This document shows positions 18,088 through 25,925 of a stretch of 64,000 nt of DNA, in pieces. Position 1 is the stretch's first letter; every line of letters begins with the position of its first letter. Source of the stretch: CALKJU01 sp035326425. Lineage in GTDB: Bacteria; Pseudomonadota; Alphaproteobacteria; Geminicoccales; Geminicoccaceae. Location: the NCBI GenBank assembly GCA_035326425.1, contig DAOLFG010000010.1, forward strand, positions 44,395-108,394. The letters are read 5' to 3'. The notes under the pieces were generated by a model. That model saw only the letters and a list, made by a program, of their open reading frames with translations, ran no database searches and had not been told where the DNA came from. A program made the position numbers and the translations under genes.

Positions 18088-18891
18088 TCAGTATCCGCCC
18101 GCCCTGCCGCCCTCGCCGCCCTGCCCGAGCGTGCGCAGCAGATCGTCCAGCAGCCCCGAGGCGCCGAATCGGAAGCGCCTGGCCGACGCCCAGCCGGGCT
18201 CGACCAATGCGTCGGCGAGCGCCAGGTAGGCGGCGGCGTCGGCGGTGGTGCGGATACCGCCGGCGGCCTTGAAGCCGACCCGGCCATCGGCCTCGGCACA
18301 GACCGCCAGCAGCACCGCCGCCGCCTCCAGCGTGGCGCCGACGGCAGCCTTGCCGGTCGAGGTCTTGAGGAAGTCGACCCCGGCCATGACGGCGGCGCGC
18401 GCCGCCGCCGCGATCAGCTCGGGCTTTTCCAGCACGCCGGTCTCGAGGATCAGCTTGAGCGCCGGCCCCGGTCCCATGGCGGTGCGGCAGGCCTCGACCA
18501 GCTCGCCGACGATGCCGGTGTCGCCCTCGAGGATGGCCGAGATCGGCGCCACCACGTCGACCTCGTCGGCACCGGCTGCCACCGCCGCAGCCGCTTCCTC
18601 GGCCGTGGCCAGGATGTCCTCGCTGCCCTGCGGGAAGCTCGCCACCGTCGCCAGCCGCACGCCGCTGCCGTCGAGCAGCCGCCGCGCCAGCGGAAGGTGG
18701 TCGGCGTAGATGCACACCGCCGCCGTGCGGTGGCGGACGGCGCGCCGGCACAGGGCCTCGATGTCGGCGGCGGTCTCGTCGCCGGCGAGGCTGGTGAGGT
18801 CGACCAGCGCCAGGGCGCGGGCGGCGGTGGCGGCATCGGCCGGTGCCGACCTCGCCTGGGCGATCAGTCCGGCGAGGTCACGCGGCGGCAT
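18088..18891 (-). CDS. deoC: Deoxyribose-phosphate aldolase
   Basis: A 267-residue class I aldolase. The Schiff-base lysine is Lys176 in DFLKTSTGK; the helper lysine is Lys208 in VGFKAAGGIR, and DEVD at 109-112 corresponds to the catalytic Asp region. It cleaves 2-deoxyribose-5-phosphate to acetaldehyde and glyceraldehyde-3-phosphate. The ATG overlaps the preceding Cdd-PNP gene by 14 bases and the stop is 3 bases before deoA, so translation is coupled on both sides. Confidence 0.95.
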   Translation of the reverse strand: MPPRDLAGLIAQARSAPADAATAARALALVDLTSLAGDETAADIEALCRRAVRHRTAAVCIYADHLPLARRLLDGSGVRLATVASFPQGSEDILATAEEAAAAVAAGADEVDVVAPISAILEGDTGIVGELVEACRTAMGPGPALKLILETGVLEKPELIAAAARAAVMAGVDFLKTSTGKAAVGATLEAAAVLLAVCAEADGRVGFKAAGGIRTTADAAAYLALADALVEPGWASARRFRFGASGLLDDLLRTLGQGGEGGRAGGY

Positions 18892-20080
18892 CGGCGATCC
18901 CCGGCAGGGCGGCGCGCACCAGCCGCGCCAGGTCGGCGGCAGCCCGGCCCGACTGCTCCAGCGTCTGGTCGTGGCTGAGCGGGCTCGCCTGCATGCCGGC
19001 GGCGAGGTTGGTCACCACCGAGATTCCCGCCACCTTGAGCCCCAGCGCCCTGGCGGCGATGGCCTCGGGCACGGTCGACATGCCGACGAGGTCGGCGCCG
19101 AGGCCGCGATAGGCGCGGATCTCGGCCGGCGTCTCGAAGCAGGGCCCGAGCACGGCGAGATAGACCCCCTCGGCCAGCGCGATGCCGCAGTCTCGGGCGG
19201 CGCTGCGCAGGGCGGCGCGCAGGCCGGGATCGTAGACCTCGCTCATGTCGACGAAGCGGGCCGATCCCACCAGCGGGTTGCTGCCCTGCAGGCCGATATG
19301 GTCGACGATCAGCGATAGCCGGCCCGGCCCGACCTCCGGGCGCAGCGATCCCGCGGCATTGGTGAGCAGCAGGGCCCTGCAGCCCAGCTCGTGCAGCCCG
19401 CCGACGAGGCGGCCGACCTCGGCCGCCGGCCGGCCCTCGTAGAGATGCACGCGCCCCTGCAGGCAGGCCACCGGCACGCCTTCCAGCCTGCCCAGCACCA
19501 TCCGGCCGGCATGGCCGCCGACGCCGGGCCGCGGGAATCCCGGCAGGTCGCGATAGTCGATCACCGCCACGGGCGCGATCGCATCGGCCAGGGCACCCAG
19601 GCCCGAGCCCAGCACGATGCCGACCAGCGGCCGGAAGCCCGGCGCCCGCCCGGCGACCGCGCCCTCGACCGTCCTGTCGGCGGCGGGCGCGTGGCCGAGG
19701 TCGGCCGGGCCGAAGGAGTGCGGCAGGAGGTCGGCCAGCGTGCGGGTCAGCCGGGCCCCCTCGCTGCCCAGCATGTGGATCGGCACATCCTGTGCCGCGA
19801 ACTCGTTCAGCCGCTGCCGGCAGCCGCCGCAGGGCGTGCAGGGCGCGGGGCCGCTGCCGACCACCACGGCCTCGACGATCCGCCGGTCGCCGGCCGCGAC
19901 CATGGCGCCGATGGCCGAGGCCTCGGCGCACTGCCCCTGCGGATAGGCGGCGTTCTCGACATTGGCGCCGACATGGATCCGGCCGCCGGCGGCGCGCAGC
20001 GCCGCGCCGACGCGAAAGCCGGAATAGGGCGCGTAGGCGTGGTCGCGCGCGGCGAGGGCGGCTTGCTCGAGCTGGCTCAT
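18878..20080 (-). CDS. Cytidine deaminase - purine nucleoside phosphorylase fusion protein
   Basis: One frame of 400 residues holds two enzymes. Residues 1-128 are a complete cytidine deaminase: APYSGFRVGAAL, zinc ligands Cys51 (CAE, with catalytic Glu53), Cys81 and Cys84 (PCTPC), and the usual end DLLPHSFGP. A linker of about 18 residues follows. Residues 147-400 are a trimeric-type purine nucleoside phosphorylase: LGSGLG 157-162, GRVHLYEG 209-216, TNAAGS 240-245, GPCFETPAE 312-320, MSTVPE 334-339 and Asn358 in VTNLAAGM. The two are normally separate proteins. Together they deaminate (deoxy)cytidine and phosphorolyse purine nucleosides. ATG overlaps the permease stop as ATGA. I saw no stop, frameshift or start signal at the junction. 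Confidence 0.92.
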   Translation of the reverse strand: MSQLEQAALAARDHAYAPYSGFRVGAALRAAGGRIHVGANVENAAYPQGQCAEASAIGAMVAAGDRRIVEAVVVGSGPAPCTPCGGCRQRLNEFAAQDVPIHMLGSEGARLTRTLADLLPHSFGPADLGHAPAADRTVEGAVAGRAPGFRPLVGIVLGSGLGALADAIAPVAVIDYRDLPGFPRPGVGGHAGRMVLGRLEGVPVACLQGRVHLYEGRPAAEVGRLVGGLHELGCRALLLTNAAGSLRPEVGPGRLSLIVDHIGLQGSNPLVGSARFVDMSEVYDPGLRAALRSAARDCGIALAEGVYLAVLGPCFETPAEIRAYRGLGADLVGMSTVPEAIAARALGLKVAGISVVTNLAAGMQASPLSHDQTLEQSGRAAADLARLVRAALPGIADAAA

Positions 20081-21051
20081 CGCTCCTTCACATAGGGCTG
20101 GCCGATGGCCTTGGGAGCTATGGCGCGGCCGACGAAGCCCGCCAGCAGCAGGATGGTGAGCAGGTAGGGCAGCGCCTGGATGAACTGGGTGGGCACCCGG
20201 CCCACGATCGGCAGCGGCACGCTCTGCAGCCGGGCCTGCAGGGCGTCGGCGAAGGCGAACAGCAGGCAGCCGAGCAGGGCCGGCACCGGCCGCCACTTGC
20301 CGAAGATCAGGGCGGCCAGCGCCAGATAGCCCTTGCCGGCCGACATGTCGCGCAAGAAGCCGGCGTTCTGGGCGATCGAGAGGTAGGCGCCGCCGAAGCC
20401 GCAGAGCAGGCCCGTCACCATCAGCGCCCGGTAGCGCAGGCTCTCGACCGAGATGCCGGCGGTGTCGACCGCCTCCGGGCTCTCGCCGGCCGCCCGGATG
20501 CGCAGGCCGAAGCGGGTGCGGTAGAGCACCCAGGCCGAGACCGGCACCGCCAGCGCCGCGAGATAGACCAGGATGTTGTGGCCGCTGATCAGCTCCGCAT
20601 AGAGCACGCCCACCACCGGCACGTCGGCGACCGCCGAGGCGAAGGGCAGCTCGATCGGCGCGAAGCGGGCATTGGCACCGGTGACCGGGATGCGGCCGGC
20701 CTGGCGGAACCAGGCGTCGGCCAGCACCGGCCCGAGGCCGGCCACCATGATGTTGAGCGCCACGCCCGAGACCACCTGGTCGCCGCGATGGGTGATGCAG
20801 GCGAAGCCGTGCACCATCGAGAGCCACCAGGAGAAGGCGATGGCCGCCAGCAACCCGGCCCAGGCCGAGCCCGTGGCCTGCGCCACCGCCGCGGCGGCGA
20901 AGGCCCCGCCCAGCAGCTTGCCCTCGAGGCCGATGTCGGTGACGCCGGCCCGCTCGGTGAACAGGCCGGCCAGCGCGCAGAACACCAGGGGCGTGGCGAG
21001 GCGCAGAGTGCTGTCGGCGATGAGGACGATCTGGATCCAGGTGTCGTTCAT
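20077..21051 (-). CDS. Nucleoside-type ABC transporter permease (second subunit)
   Basis: A 324-residue polytopic membrane protein with about eight to nine hydrophobic segments. It carries the branched/BPD_transp_2 pattern seen in nucleoside uptake permeases of the BmpD/NupQ (YufQ) group: LFTERAGVTDIGLEGKLLGGAF near the N-terminus, GVALNIM, TRFGLRIRAAGESPEAVDTAGI, and AALIFGKWRP. It would form half of the inner-membrane channel with the adjacent permease. ATGA overlaps at both ends bind it to its neighbours. Given the enzymes in the operon, nucleosides are the likely cargo. Confidence 0.9.
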   Translation of the reverse strand: MNDTWIQIVLIADSTLRLATPLVFCALAGLFTERAGVTDIGLEGKLLGGAFAAAAVAQATGSAWAGLLAAIAFSWWLSMVHGFACITHRGDQVVSGVALNIMVAGLGPVLADAWFRQAGRIPVTGANARFAPIELPFASAVADVPVVGVLYAELISGHNILVYLAALAVPVSAWVLYRTRFGLRIRAAGESPEAVDTAGISVESLRYRALMVTGLLCGFGGAYLSIAQNAGFLRDMSAGKGYLALAALIFGKWRPVPALLGCLLFAFADALQARLQSVPLPIVGRVPTQFIQALPYLLTILLLAGFVGRAIAPKAIGQPYVKER

Positions 21052-22139
21052 GCCGGCTGGGCCACCGCGGCCGGCGCCCTGGCGAAGATCGCCTCGAGCG
21101 GCCGCCGCAGCATGTGCTCGAGGGCGCCGCAGAACAGGATCACCAGCCCCTGGATCACCACCACCATGTCGCGGTTGACGCGCGGCATGTCGAAGGCGAG
21201 CTCGGATCCGCCCTGGTAGAGGGCACCGAACAGCAGGGCCGCCAGCACGATGCCGAACGGGTGGTTGCGGCCCATCAGCGCCACGGCGATGCCGACGAAG
21301 CCGTAGCCGGCGGAGAAGCCCAGGATCAGCCGGTGCTGGGCGCCCAGGATCTCGTTGAGCGCCATCATGCCGGCCAGGGCCCCCGACAGCGTCATCGCCA
21401 GGATGACCTGGCGCCGCGGGCTGATGCCGCCATAGATGGCGGCGGCCTCGCTCTTGCCGCAGACCCTGAGCTCGTAGCCGTATCGGGTCTTCCAGACGAA
21501 GACCCAGACGGCGGCGCAGGTGACGAGCGCTATGACGAAGGCGAAGTTGAAAGGCGACCGCCCGAGGCCCAGCAGCGGCCCGAGCGCCGGCAGCCAGACC
21601 GTGTCGGGAAAGGTGATGCTCTCGGGGCTGGCCTGGCCCGGCCGGATCAGCACGTTGACCATGAGATAGGTCATCAAGGCACCGGCCACGAAGTTCAGCA
21701 TGATGGTGGTGATGACGGTATGGCTGCCGCGCACCGCCTGCAGCCAGCCGGGGATGAAGCCCCACACCCCGCCGAACAGCATGGCGGCCAGGATCGCCAG
21801 CGGGATCGAGACCGGCCAGGGCAGCCAGCCGAGATAGATGCCGACCAGCCCGACGCCCAGCCCGCCCAGCATCGCCTGGCCCTCGCCGCCGATGTTGAAC
21901 AGCCCGGCATGGAAGGCGATGGCGACGGCGAGGCCGGTGAAGATGAAGTTGGTGGCGTAGTAGAGCGTGTAGCCGATCGCCTCGCCATAGCCGAAGGCGC
22001 CGTAGACCAAGAGCTCGACGGCCCTGAAAGGGTTCTCGCCGAGCAGCACGACCACGACGCCGGAGACGATGAAAGCCAGCAGCAGGTTGAGGACCGGCAG
22101 GAGGCCGAGATTCACCCAGGCCGGCAGCTTGGTGCGCAT
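21048..22139 (-). CDS. Nucleoside-type ABC transporter permease (first subunit)
   Basis: A 363-residue permease with roughly nine or ten hydrophobic segments. Signatures match the NupP/YufP branch of BPD_transp_2 permeases: AFHAGLFNIGGEGQAMLGG, GSHTVITTIMLNF, KTRYGYELRVCGKSEAAAIYGGI and FGIVLAALLFGALYQGG. It pairs with the next permease through a 4-base overlap. In this transporter class a fused double ATPase and a BMP-type lipoprotein normally come first; here the gene upstream is a different kind of binding protein, 7 bases away, and no ATPase follows. Confidence 0.9.
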   Translation of the reverse strand: MRTKLPAWVNLGLLPVLNLLLAFIVSGVVVVLLGENPFRAVELLVYGAFGYGEAIGYTLYYATNFIFTGLAVAIAFHAGLFNIGGEGQAMLGGLGVGLVGIYLGWLPWPVSIPLAILAAMLFGGVWGFIPGWLQAVRGSHTVITTIMLNFVAGALMTYLMVNVLIRPGQASPESITFPDTVWLPALGPLLGLGRSPFNFAFVIALVTCAAVWVFVWKTRYGYELRVCGKSEAAAIYGGISPRRQVILAMTLSGALAGMMALNEILGAQHRLILGFSAGYGFVGIAVALMGRNHPFGIVLAALLFGALYQGGSELAFDMPRVNRDMVVVIQGLVILFCGALEHMLRRPLEAIFARAPAAVAQPA

Positions 22140-22146
22140 CGCCGGC

Positions 22147-23415
22147 TCAGAACAGCCCGAGCGCCTTCGCCTGCGCCTCGTCCAGCGCCGCCTTGGGCTC
22201 GGCGGTGCCCGCGAGCACGGCGTTGACCGCCGTGCCCAGCAGGTCCTGGATCTCGGGATATTGCGCGATGCGCGGGCGGAAATCGCCGTCGCCGTTCTCG
22301 AAGCTCTCGTTCAGCACGGGCAGGAAGCGGAAGCGGGCGTTCAGCTCGGGATCGGCGATCGTGCTGCGGCGCAGGAAGCCGCCACCGCCCTGCAGCGCCA
22401 TCTCCTTCTGGATGGCCGGGCTCGTCACCCACTTGATGTATTCCCAGGCCGCCTGCTGCTGGCGCTCGTCGATGTCGGCGTTGATCGCCAGCGCCCAGCC
22501 GCCGATGCCGTAGGTCGGCTTCATGCCCTCGGCCACCGGTGCGACAGCGACGGTGTTCTTGCCCACGACCTTCGACTGCGCCGGGTCGTCGTAGCCGGAG
22601 GCTCCGACCGACCAGGTCTGCATGTTGGCGACCAGGCCCTGCCGGAAGCTCTCCTCGCGGCCGCCCCAGTCGAACTCGACGGCGCCGGGCGGTGCCGCGC
22701 TGTCGAACAGCTCCTTGTAGAGCCTGAGGCTCTGGACGTTGGCGTCGGAGTTCAGCGCCGGCTTGCCGTCGAGGCCCAGGATCGAGCCGCCGAGCTGCTT
22801 GTTGTACTGCATCCAGTCCTGCGCCACCGCCGGCCCCTTCTGGCCGTTGGCGACCCAGCCGTACTGGTTGGCGTCGCGCTTCGTCAGCTTCCTGGCGGCC
22901 TCGACCAGCTCGCCCATGGTCCTGGGCGGCTGGATGCCGGCCGCCTCGTAGAGGTCGTGGCGGTAGGCCAGCACGTTGGCGTAGCCGGCGAACGGGAAGG
23001 CGATCTGCTTGCCGCCATAGTTGCCCAGCGCCTTCATCAGCACCGGGTAGATGTCGTCGGTGTCGATCTGCGCCGCATCGCGGGCGATCCAGTCGTCGAG
23101 CACGACGCTGTGGCCGGCCTCGGCGAACTGGCCGGCCCAGACGATGTCCATGGTGACGACATCATAGCCGCGCGTGTCGCCGACGAAGTCGGCGGTGATC
23201 TTCGACAGGAGCTCCGGATAGCTCAGCACGTCGACCGCGACCTCGATGCCGGTCTCCTGCTCGAAGCGCGGCGCCAGCCGGGCCAGCGGGCCGGAGAACT
23301 GGTCGTTCTGCGAGGCGACGTTGAGCTTCACCCCGGCGAAGGGCTTGTCCTGTGCCGCGGCCTGCGGGGCGGCGGCGAGCGCCAGGGCCAGGGTGCCGAG
23401 CAGGATGCGGGACAT
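22147..23415 (-). CDS. Extracellular sugar-type (CUT1, SBP_bac_1) substrate-binding protein
   Basis: A 422-residue secreted binding protein. Signal peptide: LLGTLALALAAAPQAAAQ with cleavage near residue 21. The mature part opens with VKLNVASQNDQFSGPLARLAPRFEQETGIEV and has the MalE-like features PFAGYANVLAYRHDLYEAAGI, WDYIKWV-like AAWEYIKWVTSP and FLRRS. That class usually serves MalFG-type permeases for sugars or polyols. Here it directly precedes nucleoside-type permeases with only 7 bases between. Whether it really feeds those permeases, with a nucleoside or a sugar, is open. Confidence 0.85.
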   Translation of the reverse strand: MSRILLGTLALALAAAPQAAAQDKPFAGVKLNVASQNDQFSGPLARLAPRFEQETGIEVAVDVLSYPELLSKITADFVGDTRGYDVVTMDIVWAGQFAEAGHSVVLDDWIARDAAQIDTDDIYPVLMKALGNYGGKQIAFPFAGYANVLAYRHDLYEAAGIQPPRTMGELVEAARKLTKRDANQYGWVANGQKGPAVAQDWMQYNKQLGGSILGLDGKPALNSDANVQSLRLYKELFDSAAPPGAVEFDWGGREESFRQGLVANMQTWSVGASGYDDPAQSKVVGKNTVAVAPVAEGMKPTYGIGGWALAINADIDERQQQAAWEYIKWVTSPAIQKEMALQGGGGFLRRSTIADPELNARFRFLPVLNESFENGDGDFRPRIAQYPEIQDLLGTAVNAVLAGTAEPKAALDEAQAKALGLF

Positions 23416-23478
23416 GGCGGGCTCCGTGCTGGTCGGGCTGGGGCGAGAGTGCGGCCGGCCCTTGCCGCGCGCAAGGCC

Positions 23479-23958
23479 TCAGCCGCCGCCGGCCCAGGCC
23501 AACTGCTCGGCGGTCTCCACCGCCCCCGGCCGCATGGTGCGCAACCGGGCCAGCGCCGCTCCGGCCGGCTCGCCGCGCTCGACCATCAGCCGCAGTGCCA
23601 TCATGCCCGAGCGGCCCTTGCCGCCGCGGCAGTGCAGCAGCACGGACCCGCCATCGTCGAGGATCGCGTGCAGCCGCCGGGCCATCTCGGGCCAGGCGTC
23701 GCGGCTCGGGCCGTCCGGCCCGGAGAAGTCGCGGATCGGCAGGTGCAGCCAGTCGATTCCCGCCCTCGCCAGCGCCACCCCGAGCCCCCGGCAGGGCGCC
23801 ATCTCCGACGCCTCGGTCATCGAGACGACCGTCACGGGATTCCAGGCGGCGATGGCGGCGAGGTCCTCCGGCAGGTGCGGCAGCCGGCAGACGCCGATCC
23901 GCCCGCCGCCGCCCAGCGGCAGGGTGGCAATGGCGAAGGCCTCGACGGGATCGGGCAT
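23479..23958 (-). CDS. Dual-specificity/tyrosine protein phosphatase-like protein
   Basis: A 159-residue cytoplasmic protein of the cysteine-based phosphatase fold. The P-loop is HCRGGKGRSG with nucleophile Cys110 and Arg116. An Asp in LPIRDFSGPD (residues 74-82) fits the general acid. Size and layout resemble the CDKN3-like or tyrosine phosphatase-like small bacterial enzymes. It lies 63 bases upstream of the sugar-type binding protein gene and 20 bases downstream of the PBP gene, all leftward. Its substrate is unknown. Confidence 0.82.
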   Translation of the reverse strand: MPDPVEAFAIATLPLGGGGRIGVCRLPHLPEDLAAIAAWNPVTVVSMTEASEMAPCRGLGVALARAGIDWLHLPIRDFSGPDGPSRDAWPEMARRLHAILDDGGSVLLHCRGGKGRSGMMALRLMVERGEPAGAALARLRTMRPGAVETAEQLAWAGGG

Positions 23959-23978
23959 GGCCTAGCCTCCGGGGGCGA

Positions 23979-25856
23979 TCAGGGCAGGCTGGCCGCCATC
24001 GCCATCGACGGGTCGAGCCTGCAGGTCGGCGGCGCCGGCAGCGGCGGCAAAGCATGCGCCTCCTCGACGATGCCGCGCCAGATCTGCGCCGGCAGGCCGC
24101 CGCCCGCCACGCCCTTCATCGGCGTCGGCTTCTCGTTGCCGAGCCAGACGCCGACGGTGAAGCGGTCGGTGTAGCCGATGAACCAGGCATCGCGAAAATC
24201 GTCGGTGGTGCCGGTCTTGCCGGCGGCACGGATGCCGCGCGGTGCCGCCTGTCTGCCGGTGCCGTCGCGCACCGCCGCCGCCAGCATGGCGTCGAGATCG
24301 CGGATGTGCTCGGCACGGACCACCCGCGGCCGGGCCGGCGGCTCGCGACACCACACCACGCGATCGTCGTTGTCGCGGATCGCCAGCACGGTCGCCGGCG
24401 TCACGAAGCGGCCGCCGGCGGCGATGCCGGCATAGGCGCCGGTGAGCTCCAGCAGCGTCACCTCGCTGATGCCCAGGGCCAGCCCCGGCTCGTCGGTCAG
24501 CGGCGAGGCGATGCCGAGCCGGCGGGCGGTGTCGACGACCTCGGGCACATGGCCGATGGCGAGCCGGACAGCGGCGGGATTGGAGGAATGCACCAGCGCC
24601 TCGGCCAGCGGGATCCGGCCGCGATAGGCGCCGTCATGGTTGCGGATGGTGCCGGCGCGCAGCTCGAGCGGCGTGTCGCGGACGATCGAGGAGGGCCGCA
24701 TGCCGCGCTCGAGGGCGGCCAGGTAGACGAAGGGCTTGAAGGCCGAGCCGGGCTGGCGCCGCGCCTGGGTGGCGTTGTTCCACTGCAGCGCCTTGAAGTC
24801 GCGGCCGCCGACCATGGCCAGCACCTCGCCGCCGCGGCCGAGCACCACCACGGCTCCCTGGTCGATGCCGGCGAGCTTGCCCTGGCGGGCCAGCGCGGCA
24901 CCGAGCCGCCGCTCGGCGATGGCCTGGATCTCGGGGCTCAGCGTCGTCCTCGCCGTGACGATACCCGGCCGCTTGCCGGCCAGCCGCTCGGTCTCGCTGC
25001 GCGCCCATTGTGCGAACCAGCCGCGCTGGGTGCTGCCGCTGTAGTAGCCCGGCAGGCCGGTGGCGGGCCTGGTGAAGGTGAGCTTCTGCGACCCGGCGAG
25101 CCTCGCCGCCTTGGCGGAGAGCCGCTTCTGCTCGACCATCCGGTCGAGGAGGCGCAAGGCCCGCTCGCGGGCGGCGGCCGGTGCCACATGCGGGCTGTAG
25201 CGGTTGGGAGCCGGTACCAGCTGCACCAGCACGGCGGCCTCGAGCGGGGTCAGCGCCTCGGCATACTTGTCGAAATAGACCCGCGCCGCCGCCTGCACGC
25301 CCCATATGCCGGCGCGGGTGCCGCCGAAGAAGATGCTGTTGAGGTAGACCTCCAGGATGTCGGTCTTGCCCAGCGCCGCCTCCAGGTCGCGGGCGGTGAA
25401 CAGCTCCTTGAGCTTGCGGACCAGCGCCGGATCGTCCTGGAAGCAGGTGTTCTTCAGCGCCTGCTGGGTGAGCGTGCTGCCGCCCTGGTCGAACGCCATC
25501 GCCCTGACATCGGCATAGGCGGCGCGCAGCAGACCTAGGGGGTCGATGCCGCCATGCTCGAAGAACCGGCGGTCCTCGCTGATCACCAGGGCGTCGAGCA
25601 GGTGGCGGGGCAGCCTGCCCACCGGCACCTGCGGCGCATAGTAGTTGCGCAGGCCCGCGACGAAGCCGCCCCTGGCATCGAGGATGCGAAAGCCCGGGCG
25701 GCGGGTCTGGCGCACCAGGTCCGCGGCATCCTCGAACCGGCAGCCCAGGATGTCGGCGGCGCGGGCGGCGGGCTGGGGCAGCACGGCCGATGCCGCCACC
25801 AGCAGCAGGGCCGCCAGCCAACCTCGCCTCGCACGCCGGCCTGCGTTGGCATCCAC
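23979..25856 (-). CDS. Class A penicillin-binding protein (transglycosylase/transpeptidase)
   Basis: A 625-residue bifunctional peptidoglycan synthase. The N-terminal hydrophobic stretch (WLAALLLVAASAVLPQP) anchors or exports it. The GT51 domain has the catalytic Glu94 in SEDRRFFEHGG, GGSTLTQQALKN, and LEVYLNSIFFG. The transpeptidase domain has SAFKPF (SxxK, about residue 370), SSNPAAVRL (SxN) and KTGTTDDFRDAWF (KTG). Both active sites look intact, so it should polymerise and cross-link glycan strands in the periplasm. It is shorter than typical PBP1A and closer in size to PBP1C or small PBP1A forms. Start is GTG. Confidence 0.93.
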   Translation of the reverse strand: MDANAGRRARRGWLAALLLVAASAVLPQPAARAADILGCRFEDAADLVRQTRRPGFRILDARGGFVAGLRNYYAPQVPVGRLPRHLLDALVISEDRRFFEHGGIDPLGLLRAAYADVRAMAFDQGGSTLTQQALKNTCFQDDPALVRKLKELFTARDLEAALGKTDILEVYLNSIFFGGTRAGIWGVQAAARVYFDKYAEALTPLEAAVLVQLVPAPNRYSPHVAPAAARERALRLLDRMVEQKRLSAKAARLAGSQKLTFTRPATGLPGYYSGSTQRGWFAQWARSETERLAGKRPGIVTARTTLSPEIQAIAERRLGAALARQGKLAGIDQGAVVVLGRGGEVLAMVGGRDFKALQWNNATQARRQPGSAFKPFVYLAALERGMRPSSIVRDTPLELRAGTIRNHDGAYRGRIPLAEALVHSSNPAAVRLAIGHVPEVVDTARRLGIASPLTDEPGLALGISEVTLLELTGAYAGIAAGGRFVTPATVLAIRDNDDRVVWCREPPARPRVVRAEHIRDLDAMLAAAVRDGTGRQAAPRGIRAAGKTGTTDDFRDAWFIGYTDRFTVGVWLGNEKPTPMKGVAGGGLPAQIWRGIVEEAHALPPLPAPPTCRLDPSMAMAASLP

Positions 25857-25925
25857 GCGTCTCGTGCCTCTTCCCGAGCGGGACGGCAGGCTAGTAGTCT
25901 CGCGGAGGTGCGGTGGAAATGCCGA

